In this document: one piece after another, positions 15,797-24,413 of the stretch | Numbering within the stretch: the stretch's first letter is position 1 | How the letters are laid out: every line of letters starts with the position of its first letter | Assembly (NCBI RefSeq): GCF_004349355.1 | Contig: NZ_SMFK01000004.1 | Span: 66,608-130,607, forward strand | From: Flavobacterium cellulosilyticum | GTDB taxonomy: Bacteria > Bacteroidota > Bacteroidia > Flavobacteriales > Flavobacteriaceae | Reading direction: 5' to 3' | Length of the DNA stretch: 64,000 nucleotides | The notes under the pieces: generated by a model | Seen by the model: only the letters and a program-made list of their open reading frames with translations | What the model was told of the DNA's origin: nothing | Databases searched by the model: none | Translations under genes and position numbers: made by a program

Positions 15797-16936
15797 TCAT
15801 TCTAATTTCTGAAAGAAAAAAAGTTTGTGATTTGGCAATAATTCTTGATGTGTAATTTTAATCAAATCCTTCAATACCAAATCGGGGCGTGTAGAAGCCA
15901 ATTCAAAATAGACAATTCCTCCTTTTGCTCCTTTTTTCGCCGCATACGAATATACTTTTTTATTTTTAAATGCCGCAAACTGATTGTAATGCGGGTTGCT
16001 GTCGCTCATTTGTTGCAATGATGAAAAATCACCTGGAGCAATCCAAAATTCAGCATTTTGTGCTTTTTCTAAAACAGCTTCAAAAGGCACAGATAGACTT
16101 CCGGTTCCTTTGGTATCAGCCCATAAATAATTGGATTGCGCTTCTTTCAGGAATAATGCTGCCCAACTTTCACCTTGGGGTACATACCATTGTTCTTGAT
16201 ACATTGCTCCACAAAGAACAGTTGGTTTTGTTGTTGCTTTTTTGGCTAAATCCAAAGTAGTATTGAATTCCTTTGCAATCTGAGTAAAAAGGGTATTGGC
16301 TTTGGAATCCAAGCCGTACAGTGCACCAAAAAATTTAATCCATTCGGCTTTTCCTAGTGGAGATTGCTCTGTCCAATCGCCGTTGAGCAGTACTTGTAAA
16401 CCGCTTTTTTGTAGATTGTCCAAAGTTGGATTGCTGTTGTTTAAACCAAAACTCACAATTACATCTGGTTTCAAATCGATTAAAACTTCGGTATTTAGAC
16501 TTTCATTTTGGCCTACTTCACGAACATTGCCGCTATCAATTAATTTCCGGGTTTTCTCGGATGAAATATAATCGGTATTGGGAAAACCAACCAAAGTGTT
16601 TTCGACTCCCAATAATTCCAAAGCCGGAATGTGAGTTGTCGAAGTCACTACAATCGATTTTATGGGAACTGAAATTTGATTGTATTGCCTTAAACTATCA
16701 GGAATTTGTCCGTTTTTTTCTTTGAGAATATAGGTAAAAACTTTTTTGGAATCAGGCCACGGATTTGTGATTTTAATTATTGAAAAACCTTTGTATTTGT
16801 ATAATTCTAAACCTTTTGCATACCGAATTTCATTTTTTGAATTTGATATCGATTCGACTTCTTTTGATTCTTTTTTACATTGAATAAAGAATAGGGATAA
16901 ACAGCAAAAAAACAAATATTTTGGAACCAATTTCAT
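15797..16936 (-). CDS. btuF: ABC transporter substrate-binding lipoprotein (BtuF-like)
   Basis: 379 residues. Lipoprotein signal ending FFIQC (C20). A periplasmic-binding-protein type III fold is indicated by VVTSTTHIPALELLG, LVGFPNTDYIS, ALIDLKPDVIVSFG-like text near 150-165, and a C-terminal ARPDLVLKDL-type ending (STRPDLVLKDL). Binds the corrinoid in the periplasm and passes it to BtuC. A -7 box lies 15 nt upstream. Divergent from the riboswitch-controlled receptor; the riboswitch itself acts only on the other strand. Confidence 0.85.
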   Translation of the reverse strand: MKLVPKYLFFCCLSLFFIQCKKESKEVESISNSKNEIRYAKGLELYKYKGFSIIKITNPWPDSKKVFTYILKEKNGQIPDSLRQYNQISVPIKSIVVTSTTHIPALELLGVENTLVGFPNTDYISSEKTRKLIDSGNVREVGQNESLNTEVLIDLKPDVIVSFGLNNSNPTLDNLQKSGLQVLLNGDWTEQSPLGKAEWIKFFGALYGLDSKANTLFTQIAKEFNTTLDLAKKATTKPTVLCGAMYQEQWYVPQGESWAALFLKEAQSNYLWADTKGTGSLSVPFEAVLEKAQNAEFWIAPGDFSSLQQMSDSNPHYNQFAAFKNKKVYSYAAKKGAKGGIVYFELASTRPDLVLKDLIKITHQELLPNHKLFFFQKLE

Positions 16937-16950
16937 TGTGTAAATTTTTA

Positions 16951-16958
16951 CAAAAGTA
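16951..16958 (-). promoter_or_regulatory. -7 box TACTTTTG for the btuF-like gene
   Basis: Minus-strand TAnnTTTG match ending 15 nt before the start codon at 16936, implying a very short leader without room for a riboswitch. Confidence 0.5.
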
Positions 16959-17050
16959 TAATTTAGATTACTATAAAACCTAATTTGTGTAATATTTGAT
17001 GTATTTTATTTTATTGGGATCATATAATTTTGACAATATAACTTGATAAA

Positions 17051-17173
17051 ATGAGAGACAATTCAAACCCTTTTAATTAGGGGATTGCAGGAATCATTTT
17101 ACTGCATTTTTTGGTTGGATTGTATTGGATAATTATCAAACTTTCAAAAAAGAAAGTAGACAATGCGAATTGA
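17051..17173 (+). pseudogene. Possible small membrane-protein gene with an in-frame stop
   Basis: Reading from ATG 17051, nine codons (MRDNSNPFN) are followed by TAG at 17078-17080 and then by 30 open codons ending at TGA 17171. The second part is a good single membrane helix with a basic tail (IAGIILLHFLVGLYWIIIKL then SKKKVDNAN). It resembles tiny membrane proteins next to transporters, but the stop breaks it unless translation starts within. Weakly supported. Confidence 0.35.
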
Positions 17174-17201
17174 TTTTATTTTTTTATTCAAAACTTAGAA
17201 C

Positions 17202-17209
17202 TACATTTG
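17202..17209 (+). promoter_or_regulatory. -7 box TACATTTG upstream of the cobalamin riboswitch
   Basis: TAnnTTTG match about 7-10 nt before the first riboswitch bases, so the transcript would start with the aptamer. Confidence 0.55.
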
Positions 17210-17215
17210 CCGCCG

Positions 17216-17530
17216 TATTGAGGTTGCTGTTTATATTTTTTAAACCGCATTAAAAGGGAATCAGGTAAAGATTTCAGATTTCAGAATATAGATTTCAGGT
17301 TGTAAAAAATCCTAAATCGAAAGTCCTAAATCGAAATTATAATCCTGGGCTGTACCCGCAACTGTAAGCTATTAAGCTCGTTGTTATCTACAAAACCATT
17401 GTTCCAAAATATAGGAATTAGTGATTAGAGAATTAGGATTGTAGAAATCCTTAATCAAAAATCCTTAATCCTTAATCAGGAATGAGAAGGTAAACAACAA
17501 GACGCAAGCCAGGAGACCTGCCTATTATTT
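17216..17530 (+). ncRNA. Cobalamin riboswitch
   Basis: The conserved aptamer pieces are in order: GGGAATCAGGT (17256-17266), AATCCTGGGCTG (17341-17352), ACCCGCAACTGTAAG (17354-17368) and the B12-box end GCAAGCCAGGAGACCTGCC (17504-17522). In this class B12 binding lowers expression of the downstream gene, here the BtuB-like receptor and BtuG-like lipoprotein. It is longer than usual because two simple-repeat stretches sit in peripheral loops (17271-17340 and about 17400-17480). The sequence between the B12 box and ATG 17570 would be the expression platform. Confidence 0.93.
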
Positions 17531-17569
17531 AATAAATATCGAATTTTCGGGAAGAAAAATTCAGAAATT

Positions 17570-19399
17570 ATGACTTTAAAGAAATACTTTGCTTTTTGCT
17601 TGTTGTTGCTGTGCCAATATATTTGTGCGCAACAGGATACTATTATTAAATTAGAGGAAGTTTTAATTTCAGATCATCAACTTAAGGATTTTTCTGATTC
17701 ACAATCAGTTTCAAAACTAACAGATTCAGTAATTGTTAAGAATAGAACCTCTTTAACTTCATTGCTCAATTACAATTCGGTTATTTATTTTAAAGAAAAT
17801 GGGTTAGGAATGGTTTCTTCTCCTTCTTTTAGAGGAACAACTGCGCAACAAACAGCAGTAATTTGGAACGGTATCAATATTAATTCCCAGCTCAATGGTC
17901 AGACCGATTTTAATACACTTTCAGCCAAAGATTTTAATTCAGTTTCTATTCGTTCTGGCGGTGGTAGTGCCATTTACGGGAGCAGTGCCATGGGAGGGAG
18001 TGTGCATTTGAATACTGATTTGAGTTTTGTAAATAAGTTTGACAATACTATTCAAGTTAACTATGGTAGTTTTAATACACTTGCAGTAAACTATAAAGTA
18101 AAAATGGCTGTTGCCAATTTTAGTACCCAAATTAGTGTGTCTCATATAAGTTCAGACAATGATTATGCTTATTTGGATACTGATAAAAAGAATGAAAATG
18201 GTCAATTTGAGAACACTAGTTTGAATGTGAGTTTAGGCTATAAAATTGATTCTAAGAATAGTTTAAAATTTTACAGCTATTTGTTTGATGGTGACAGGCA
18301 TTTTTCGGGAACTCTTGCTGCTCCTTCGCAAAGTAAATATCTGGATTTGAATTCTAGAAATTTATTGGAATGGTCTGGTCATAATGATAAGGTTAAATCT
18401 AATTTGAAACTAGCTTTTTTATCTGAAAAGTATACTTATTTTGAAAATGCTGCAACCTCAGTTTTTAGCTATGGTAGTGCAAAAACACTGACTAGTAAGT
18501 ATGATTTATTATATAAAATAAATGCTAAAATAGAACTAAATTCTATTTTAGATTATACACATACGCGTGGTTTAGGTAGTGATATTGGGAAAAACGATAG
18601 AGAAACAGCTTCGGGAGTTTTACTATTAAAACACAAACTTTTTTCTGATTTTCTATATGAAATTGCCGTTAGAAAAGAAATTTCGAACGTTTATGCTAGT
18701 CCAGTATTGTTTTCGGTTGGAACAAATTACAGTCCATTTTCTTTTTATCAATTTAAGATAAATGGTTCTAGAAATTTTAGGGTTCCAACTTTTAATGATT
18801 TGTATTGGCAGGGCAGCGGCAACTTGGAATTGAAACCCGAAAGTTCGTATCAACTTGAAGTTGGTCACGCATTTGCGTTCAAAAATACTACTTTATCGAT
18901 TACCAATTATTATTCGAAAATTCAAGATTTAATACTTTGGTCACCAAGTGCTAATGGAAATTGGCGTCCCAATAATATTGGTAAAGTTTCCACTTACGGT
19001 GCTGAGATTTTGTTTAATTATAGTAAAAAAAGTGCTAAAAATAAGTTGGATTTTACAGCAACTTATGCTTATACGATTTCTGAAGATGAAGTGAAAAAGA
19101 AGCAATTAATTTATGTTCCTTTTCATAAATTCACGGCTTCATTGGCTTATTCGATAGATAAATTCACTGCTCATTATCAGTATTTATATAATGGCAAAGT
19201 TTTTACTTCGTCCGATAATTTTTATTCCCTGAATGATTATTTAGTTTCAAATCTAGGAATTAATTATCAAGTTGGAAAAAAGAAATTCCTGCAAGTTGGT
19301 TTTGATATCCTTAATCTTTTTAATGAAAACTATCAAAGTGTAAGTATGCGACCACTGCCAGGAAGAAATTACTCAATAAATTTAATCTTTAATTTTTAA
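17570..19399 (+). CDS. btuB: TonB-dependent cobalamin receptor (BtuB-like)
   Basis: 609 residues, the size of BtuB. Signal peptide to about residue 20, then a plug domain (VLISDHQLKDFSD ... NSVIYFKENGLGM, FRGTTAQQTAVIWNGININ, RSGGGSAIYGSSAMGGSV) and a barrel ending in NLIFNF with the terminal aromatic. No carboxypeptidase-like extension, unlike SusC. The riboswitch directly upstream gives the substrate as a corrinoid. The partner lipoprotein follows after 4 nt. Confidence 0.93.
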   Translation: MTLKKYFAFCLLLLCQYICAQQDTIIKLEEVLISDHQLKDFSDSQSVSKLTDSVIVKNRTSLTSLLNYNSVIYFKENGLGMVSSPSFRGTTAQQTAVIWNGININSQLNGQTDFNTLSAKDFNSVSIRSGGGSAIYGSSAMGGSVHLNTDLSFVNKFDNTIQVNYGSFNTLAVNYKVKMAVANFSTQISVSHISSDNDYAYLDTDKKNENGQFENTSLNVSLGYKIDSKNSLKFYSYLFDGDRHFSGTLAAPSQSKYLDLNSRNLLEWSGHNDKVKSNLKLAFLSEKYTYFENAATSVFSYGSAKTLTSKYDLLYKINAKIELNSILDYTHTRGLGSDIGKNDRETASGVLLLKHKLFSDFLYEIAVRKEISNVYASPVLFSVGTNYSPFSFYQFKINGSRNFRVPTFNDLYWQGSGNLELKPESSYQLEVGHAFAFKNTTLSITNYYSKIQDLILWSPSANGNWRPNNIGKVSTYGAEILFNYSKKSAKNKLDFTATYAYTISEDEVKKKQLIYVPFHKFTASLAYSIDKFTAHYQYLYNGKVFTSSDNFYSLNDYLVSNLGINYQVGKKKFLQVGFDILNLFNENYQSVSMRPLPGRNYSINLIFNF

Positions 19400-19403
19400 T
19401 ACA

Positions 19404-20474
19404 ATGAAATTCAGTAAATTAGTTTTAGTCGCTTTTGTAAGTTCGGTGTTTTTATTCTCTTGTAGTGATAATAATGACAATAACGATATGCCTTTAGGTA
19501 GTTATGACAATGGAACTTTGATTTTGAACCAAGGAGGTTTTTTGAAAGGAAACGCTTCGGTTTCATATTTGTCGGAAGATGTTTTAACACAACAAAACAA
19601 TATTTTTTCGCTCGTAAATCCAACAATTACACTTGGAGACACAGGTCAAGACGTAGGTTTGTATCAAAATTTTGCATTCATAGTATTAAATGGGTCTAAT
19701 AAAATAGAAGTAGTTAATCGCTATACTATGGAGCATGTTGCTACTGTTTCTACAGGATTGAAAAATCCAAGATATATTGCTTTTTCTAATGGAAAAGGCT
19801 TTGTGACCAACTGGGGCGACGGAGGAAGTGCAACGGATGATTATGTTGCCGTTTTAAATCTTTCTACCTACGCTGTTTCAAGTACTATTCCTGTTGCCGA
19901 AGGACCAGAAAAAATAGTTGAAACTAATAATAAATTATATGTTGCGCATCAAGGTGGATATGGTTACGGAAAAACAATTTCTGTAATAAACGCTATAACA
20001 AATACGTTGTCTACTACTATAAATGTTGGAGATGTTCCTAATTCTTTAACAATTAATAGTGGTTCATTGTATGTTATTTGTGGAGGAAAACCAAGTTATG
20101 CTCCTGTTCAAACAGCAGGAAGTCTTGTGAAAATAAATGTAGCTGATAATGTTGTTTCTAATACTATTAATTTTGCAACAGCGACACACCCATCTAATTT
20201 GGTAATTAATGATGATGCTGTTTTTTATACAGTAGGTTCTTCTATTTTTAAATCCAGTTTATCAGCAACGGTATTGCCTACAACTCCATTGTTTACAACT
20301 ACTGCACAAGGAGTTTATGGTGTGTATAGTTTTGCAGTGAATAATAATAAATTTTATGTTGGTGACGCAGGGGATTATAATTCTAATGGAAAAATATATG
20401 TTTATTCATCATCTGGACAATTAGAGCATGATTACACTGTAGGAGTGATTCCAGCTGGATTTTATTTTAACTAG
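19404..20474 (+). CDS. Surface beta-propeller lipoprotein, BtuG-like (DUF5074/YncE)
   Basis: 356 residues. Lipoprotein signal ending FLFSC (C20) followed by an acidic run SDNNDNNDM of the kind that directs lipoproteins to the surface in Bacteroidota. The body is a YncE-like propeller with blade motifs such as TVSTGLKNPRYIAF, TIPVAEGPEKIV, TINVGDVPNSLTI. In Bacteroides BtuG is a DUF5074-type propeller that caps BtuB and binds B12 tightly. Position four bases after btuB under the riboswitch makes the same job likely here. Confidence 0.85.
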   Translation: MKFSKLVLVAFVSSVFLFSCSDNNDNNDMPLGSYDNGTLILNQGGFLKGNASVSYLSEDVLTQQNNIFSLVNPTITLGDTGQDVGLYQNFAFIVLNGSNKIEVVNRYTMEHVATVSTGLKNPRYIAFSNGKGFVTNWGDGGSATDDYVAVLNLSTYAVSSTIPVAEGPEKIVETNNKLYVAHQGGYGYGKTISVINAITNTLSTTINVGDVPNSLTINSGSLYVICGGKPSYAPVQTAGSLVKINVADNVVSNTINFATATHPSNLVINDDAVFYTVGSSIFKSSLSATVLPTTPLFTTTAQGVYGVYSFAVNNNKFYVGDAGDYNSNGKIYVYSSSGQLEHDYTVGVIPAGFYFN

Positions 20475-20547
20475 ATTACATTGATTAATTTATTTAAGCA
20501 CACATTTTTTAAATCAAAGCTAGGAAAATACAAGTAGAATTTAAGAT

Positions 20548-20588
20548 AAAAAAGCGAGGCTTTCATCATTTGAAAACCTCGCTTTTTT
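20548..20588. terminator. Bidirectional terminator between the BtuG-like and S41 genes
   Basis: 17-bp stem with one mismatch (AAAAAAGCGAGG ... CCTCGCTTTTTT), A-run on the left, T-run on the right. Ends two convergent transcripts. Confidence 0.88.
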
Positions 20589-20608
20589 GTGTTAAACCTA
20601 TTTGATTG

Positions 20609-22060
20609 CTATTCTAAAGATTTCAATAATCCTTCAGGAGCATTTTCAAGATACATTTGGTTTTGGATGCCATTTATTGATTTTGAATCATTCCAATAGT
20701 CGAATTCAATTCCTGGAATAGGTTTAGCTAATTTTCCCGTTCCTGTAATTTTGGCAATGGCCAAACTTAACAATGGTTCGTCTGAATTTCCAAGAACGCC
20801 TAAAGAGTTTATAAATTCGGTTTGTAAATAAGTTGGTTCTAAGCCACTTTGATAATCTCCAAAGCCAACTGAATTGACAATTTTCAGAACAATTGGTTGC
20901 ATGGCATAACGATGATTGGGGTTTCGGTTGTCTTTTCCAAAAGTAGGAGAGTCATATATAGTAACCGAACCTACATTTTTCCCAACAGTTTTGCCTCCTA
21001 TTTGAACAACACTTATGTAAGGTTTTAATCCGTTTATCACTAATTCACTTGCCGATGCTGTATTTTTTGAAGTTAGAATGTAAATTTTATTCATTCCAAC
21101 ACTATTTATTGTATTTGTTCCCATTTTATCAGTAAAGTAATTATTTAATGACTCGGGATTGTTAGTTTCGAAATAGGATTGTATTTTGTCATTCCATTTT
21201 TCTTTTGCAAAAATTTGCCCTGTAAAAGAACCTGTAATCATACTGGCCAATCGAGTTGCAGTTTGTACTGAACCACCACCGTTATATCTTAAATCTAAAA
21301 CTAAATCCGTTATTACTTGTGTTTTTAATGCACCAAAAGCATCGTTTAATTGGGTATCATAATCGGAATAAAAACCGTTATACATCAAATACCCAATTTT
21401 ATGAGATCCAGAAACAATAACTTTGTTTATTAATATTGGATTTTCAGATAAAACCCTTTTTGTTAATGCAACTGATTTTCCATTTGGGGTAAAAGCTCCT
21501 CCGTTAATATCCGCTAGACTTAATGTGTAATTGTCATTAGAGCCAAATAACAATTCTTTGTAATTGCTTTTGGTGAGTTGGATTCCATTTACACCATAAA
21601 AAACATCGCCGCGATGAATGTCTTTAGTTGATGCATCAGAGTTTGGAACTACATAACGTACCCAACCAATTACTTCTTCAGAACCAGAGGATTTAAGATT
21701 TAATTCAAACTCTACTCCATTATTATTGGTGTTTCCTTGAAGTTGTCCTTCTAAAGTTAAATAATCACTTACAATCCAACTAAATCTGTCTATAGTACTA
21801 TTCACTCTAAGGGCGTTGAATAAATTTTCTGGGACAGGATAACCTGATAGAAAAGTATTTAAAGCTGCTTGGTTTGCAAATCTAGTATCCGATAAATTAG
21901 GGACATCTGCCTGCCACAGATAATATAGATTTAGTCCTTTCCAAATAAAATTTTGAACTTCTAGGTTAGTTGGAGCTGCTACATCGTCATTGTCTTGGCA
22001 ACTTTGAAAACTTAATGCAGCTATAAAAAAAATAATAATGTATTTTATTTTTGGGAACAT
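20609..22060 (-). CDS. S41-family peptidase lipoprotein
   Basis: 483 residues. Lipoprotein signal with C21 (SFQSC). A PDZ-like region (about 125-200, DIHRGDVFYGVNG) precedes the S41 core: LVLDLRYNGGGSV near 254, SKNTASASEL with the nucleophile S336, and K361 25 residues later, the Ser-Lys spacing of Tsp proteases. Likely periplasmic or outer-membrane attached. It converges on the B12 operon and has no visible functional link to it. Confidence 0.92.
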   Translation of the reverse strand: MFPKIKYIIIFFIAALSFQSCQDNDDVAAPTNLEVQNFIWKGLNLYYLWQADVPNLSDTRFANQAALNTFLSGYPVPENLFNALRVNSTIDRFSWIVSDYLTLEGQLQGNTNNNGVEFELNLKSSGSEEVIGWVRYVVPNSDASTKDIHRGDVFYGVNGIQLTKSNYKELLFGSNDNYTLSLADINGGAFTPNGKSVALTKRVLSENPILINKVIVSGSHKIGYLMYNGFYSDYDTQLNDAFGALKTQVITDLVLDLRYNGGGSVQTATRLASMITGSFTGQIFAKEKWNDKIQSYFETNNPESLNNYFTDKMGTNTINSVGMNKIYILTSKNTASASELVINGLKPYISVVQIGGKTVGKNVGSVTIYDSPTFGKDNRNPNHRYAMQPIVLKIVNSVGFGDYQSGLEPTYLQTEFINSLGVLGNSDEPLLSLAIAKITGTGKLAKPIPGIEFDYWNDSKSINGIQNQMYLENAPEGLLKSLE

Positions 22061-22125
22061 CTTTATGGTTTTAAAAATATAAACGTAAAAATAGCCACTT
22101 TAGTTTTATTTTATATACTTTGTAA

Positions 22126-22133
22126 CAAAAATA
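22126..22133 (-). promoter_or_regulatory. -7 box TATTTTTG for the S41 peptidase gene
   Basis: Minus-strand TAnnTTTG match 66 nt before the start at 22060, in the divergent region shared with the sigma factor gene. Confidence 0.4.
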
Positions 22134-22178
22134 AATGAGATTCGTCTTTATAATGTAACCTTTTTACAAAAAACGTAT

Positions 22179-22688
22179 ATGGGTCAAAATGAGTTTGTGA
22201 AATTAATCACGCCTTTTAAAGACAAAGTATTTAGATTGGCAAGAAGATTGCTCTTAAGTACTGATGAAGCTGAAGATGCCACTCAAGAAGTTATTGTGAA
22301 ATTGTGGAACAATAAAAATGTTTTGGATGATTATAGAAATTTAGAAGCTTTTGCCATGACAATAACAAAAAATTATTGCTTGGATCAATTGAAATCAAAA
22401 AGAGCGGGAAATCTTAAAATTACACATACGAATTATGAGGATAGCAATGCAAGTTTGGATAAGAAAATGGAAAATTTTGACAGTTTAAAATGGGTCGAAA
22501 AAATAATAAATAAATTGCCAGAACAACAAAGGATAATTATCCAGTTGCGAGATGTAGAACAATACGAATTTGAAGAAATAGCAAAAGTTTTGAATATGAA
22601 TGAAACCGCTATTCGAGTAGCGCTTTCCAGAGCAAGAAAAACAGTTAGGGAGTTTATGATAAAGACAAACAATTATGGAATTAAATAA
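22179..22688 (+). CDS. ECF-type sigma-70 family sigma factor
   Basis: 169 residues with region 2 (NEFVKLITPFKDKVFRLA, STDEAEDATQEVIVKLWNN) and region 4 (LPEQQRIIIQLRDVEQYEFEEIAKVLNMNE, split here as LPEQQRIIIQLRDV and EIAKVLNMNETAIRVALSRA). No extra domains. It overlaps the next gene by 14 nt, the usual layout for a sigma factor and its membrane partner. Targets cannot be read from this sequence. Confidence 0.93.
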   Translation: MGQNEFVKLITPFKDKVFRLARRLLLSTDEAEDATQEVIVKLWNNKNVLDDYRNLEAFAMTITKNYCLDQLKSKRAGNLKITHTNYEDSNASLDKKMENFDSLKWVEKIINKLPEQQRIIIQLRDVEQYEFEEIAKVLNMNETAIRVALSRARKTVREFMIKTNNYGIK

Positions 22689-23127
22689 AATAAAACTACT
22701 ATTAGATAAATACTTTCTGGGCGATACCAGTATTGCAGAAGAAATAGAATTGAAGGATTATTTTTCATCATCGGAGATTTCGCCAGAGCTAGAACAGTAT
22801 CAATCGCTATTTGTTTATTTCTCGAATGAAGAAACGAAAATATTTAAACCAGAAATTCAAATTCAATCCAATAGCCGAAACTTGAAATGGCAGTCTATTG
22901 CAGCTTCGATTCTCATTTTGTTAGGGATAGGAACTTACGGATATTTTAATTTTGACACTAAAAACCAAAATCAAGATTTAGGAACTTTCGATAAGCCTGA
23001 AGTGGCTTTCAAAGCTACGCAAAAAGCATTATTAATGTTGTCAACCCAAATAAATACAGGTTATGAAAGCATGCTATTTATAAACGAATACGAGTATTCA
23101 AAAAACTTAATTTTTAAACAAGACTAA
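22675..23127 (+). CDS. Single-pass membrane protein, putative anti-sigma partner
   Basis: 150 residues. A cytoplasmic N-terminal part (1-70) with KLLLDKYFLGDTSIAEE and DYFSSSEISPELEQY, as in small Bacteroidota anti-sigma-like proteins, one membrane segment (73-92), and a short outer tail. The start lies inside the sigma gene, so the two are coupled. No zinc-finger motif. The anti-sigma role is inferred from overlap and topology. Confidence 0.7.
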   Translation: MELNKIKLLLDKYFLGDTSIAEEIELKDYFSSSEISPELEQYQSLFVYFSNEETKIFKPEIQIQSNSRNLKWQSIAASILILLGIGTYGYFNFDTKNQNQDLGTFDKPEVAFKATQKALLMLSTQINTGYESMLFINEYEYSKNLIFKQD

Positions 23128-23138
23128 TCACTAAGAAC

Positions 23139-23717
23139 ATGAAATCAACGATGTACAATACTAAAATTAAGAATCAGATACGAGTGAGTGAAAAAATGAT
23201 ATTGACAATAATTTTGGCTTTAGTTTCAAATGTATTTTTTGCCCAGTCTGCTTTTGATAAATTTGATGGCCAAGACGGAGTTACGTCTATAATTGTCAAC
23301 AAGAAAATGTTTCAAATGATGGGAAGCGTAAAAGTAGATGCTAATGATAAAGAAACGCAACAATATTTAAATTTGATACGAAAACTCGATAATCTAAAGG
23401 TTTTTACAACTTCAAGTGACAAGTTTTCTGCAGATATGAAGCTGTCTGCAGAAAAATACATAAAAAGTGCCGGTTTAGAAGAATTGATGCGAGTTAATGA
23501 TAATGGGAAATATGTAAGGATAATGGTGAAATCGGGAACAAATAATAGTCAGGTAAAAGAACTTTTGATGTTCATTGAAGATGGAACGAAACAAAATGAA
23601 ACGGTATTAATGTCGCTTACGGGTGATTTTGATTTAAATGAAATTTCAATTCTAACTGACAAAATGAAAATCCCTGGTGCAGCTGATCTAAAGAAGGCAA
23701 CAAAAGGAAGAAAGTAA
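23139..23717 (+). CDS. DUF4252-domain exported protein
   Basis: 192 residues. A hydrophobic export signal (about 20-35, ILTIILALVSNVFFAQS) after a basic start, then a DUF4252-type region: YLNLIRKLDNLKVFTT, MKLSAEKYIKSAGLEELMRV, LLMFIEDGTKQNETVLMSLTG. DUF4252 genes commonly follow sigma/anti-sigma pairs in flavobacteria, as here with 11 nt spacing. Function unknown; an output or sensor of the sigma module is likely. Confidence 0.87.
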   Translation: MKSTMYNTKIKNQIRVSEKMILTIILALVSNVFFAQSAFDKFDGQDGVTSIIVNKKMFQMMGSVKVDANDKETQQYLNLIRKLDNLKVFTTSSDKFSADMKLSAEKYIKSAGLEELMRVNDNGKYVRIMVKSGTNNSQVKELLMFIEDGTKQNETVLMSLTGDFDLNEISILTDKMKIPGAADLKKATKGRK

Positions 23718-23766
23718 ATAGTTTCTTTTTGTAGCTATTCTAATTTCACAAAACTTCAATCCATAT

Positions 23767-24057
23767 TTATTTAAACTTTTCATCAGGGTTTTTGCTGGTA
23801 TTGAAAATGGCAGTACTAATGATGTATTTCTCGTCAACACTATTTAAAATAACAAATGGAAATTTTTTAACTACTGCTTGTCTGTATATTTTATGAACAA
23901 CTTTATAGGTTGTGTAATTCAAAACGATTGACTTGTAGTAATTTTTTAATTCGTCTAGAAATCGTTCTCCAAGATTTTTGCGCCTAGATTCATAAAATTC
24001 GTAGGCAACAATTGCATCAACATTAGCTCGAAAAGTAAATTTAAGATTTCTTTTCAT
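23767..24057 (-). CDS. ParE/RelE-superfamily toxin
   Basis: 96 residues from ATG 24057. ParE-like features: FTFRANVDAIVAYEFYESRR, LGERFLDELKNYYKSI, a central YRQAVVKKFPFVILNSVDE and a short C-terminal tail. ParE toxins poison gyrase; RelE toxins cleave mRNA. Residues cannot settle which applies. The gene overlaps the 3' end of the upstream antitoxin gene by 17 nt. An earlier in-frame start at 24075 is possible. Confidence 0.82.
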   Translation of the reverse strand: MKRNLKFTFRANVDAIVAYEFYESRRKNLGERFLDELKNYYKSIVLNYTTYKVVHKIYRQAVVKKFPFVILNSVDEKYIISTAIFNTSKNPDEKFK

Positions 24058-24292
24058 TATGGCTTTTTCTAGCATTGATTTTTACTTGTTCCCAAGTGAA
24101 TGAAGGCTCTTCTCCTGAATAGTATTTTTCTGTGGCTTTTTCTAAAATCGTTTTCTGTTCGTCACTTAATTGAAACTCTTGATTTTCATCAATTAAGATG
24201 CTTTTCAAAAAATCCAAAGTGCTTTGATCTTCGGTGTGGAGGATTTTGTCAATTAAGTCTAGTTTATCTTTTTGTAAATTAGTGGATTGCAT
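24041..24292 (-). CDS. Antitoxin of the ParE-type pair
   Basis: 83 residues, acidic and helical, with a C-terminal region (LSDEQKTILEKATEKYYSGE then SFTWEQVKINARKSHNE) that is common in antitoxins paired with ParE-type toxins in Bacteroidota. Expected to cover the toxin and repress its own promoter, which is marked by a -7 box at 24318-24325. Precedes and overlaps the toxin gene. Confidence 0.82.
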   Translation of the reverse strand: MQSTNLQKDKLDLIDKILHTEDQSTLDFLKSILIDENQEFQLSDEQKTILEKATEKYYSGEEPSFTWEQVKINARKSHNEKKS

Positions 24293-24317
24293 CTTTTTTA
24301 ATTTTAAAAGCTATTTA

Positions 24318-24325
24318 CAAATATA
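24318..24325 (-). promoter_or_regulatory. -7 box TATATTTG for the toxin-antitoxin pair
   Basis: Minus-strand TAnnTTTG match 25 nt before the antitoxin start at 24292. Confidence 0.5.
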
Positions 24326-24360
24326 ATGCTATTCCAATTTTAAATCTTGTAAAATATATG

Positions 24361-24368
24361 TAAATTTG
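24361..24368 (+). promoter_or_regulatory. -7 box TAAATTTG for mtaB
   Basis: TAnnTTTG match 45 nt before the mtaB start, back to back with the toxin-antitoxin promoter. Confidence 0.5.
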
Positions 24369-24413
24369 CACACTCAATTTTTTGACAACGATTTCATTAA
24401 TTGAGCTATTTTT

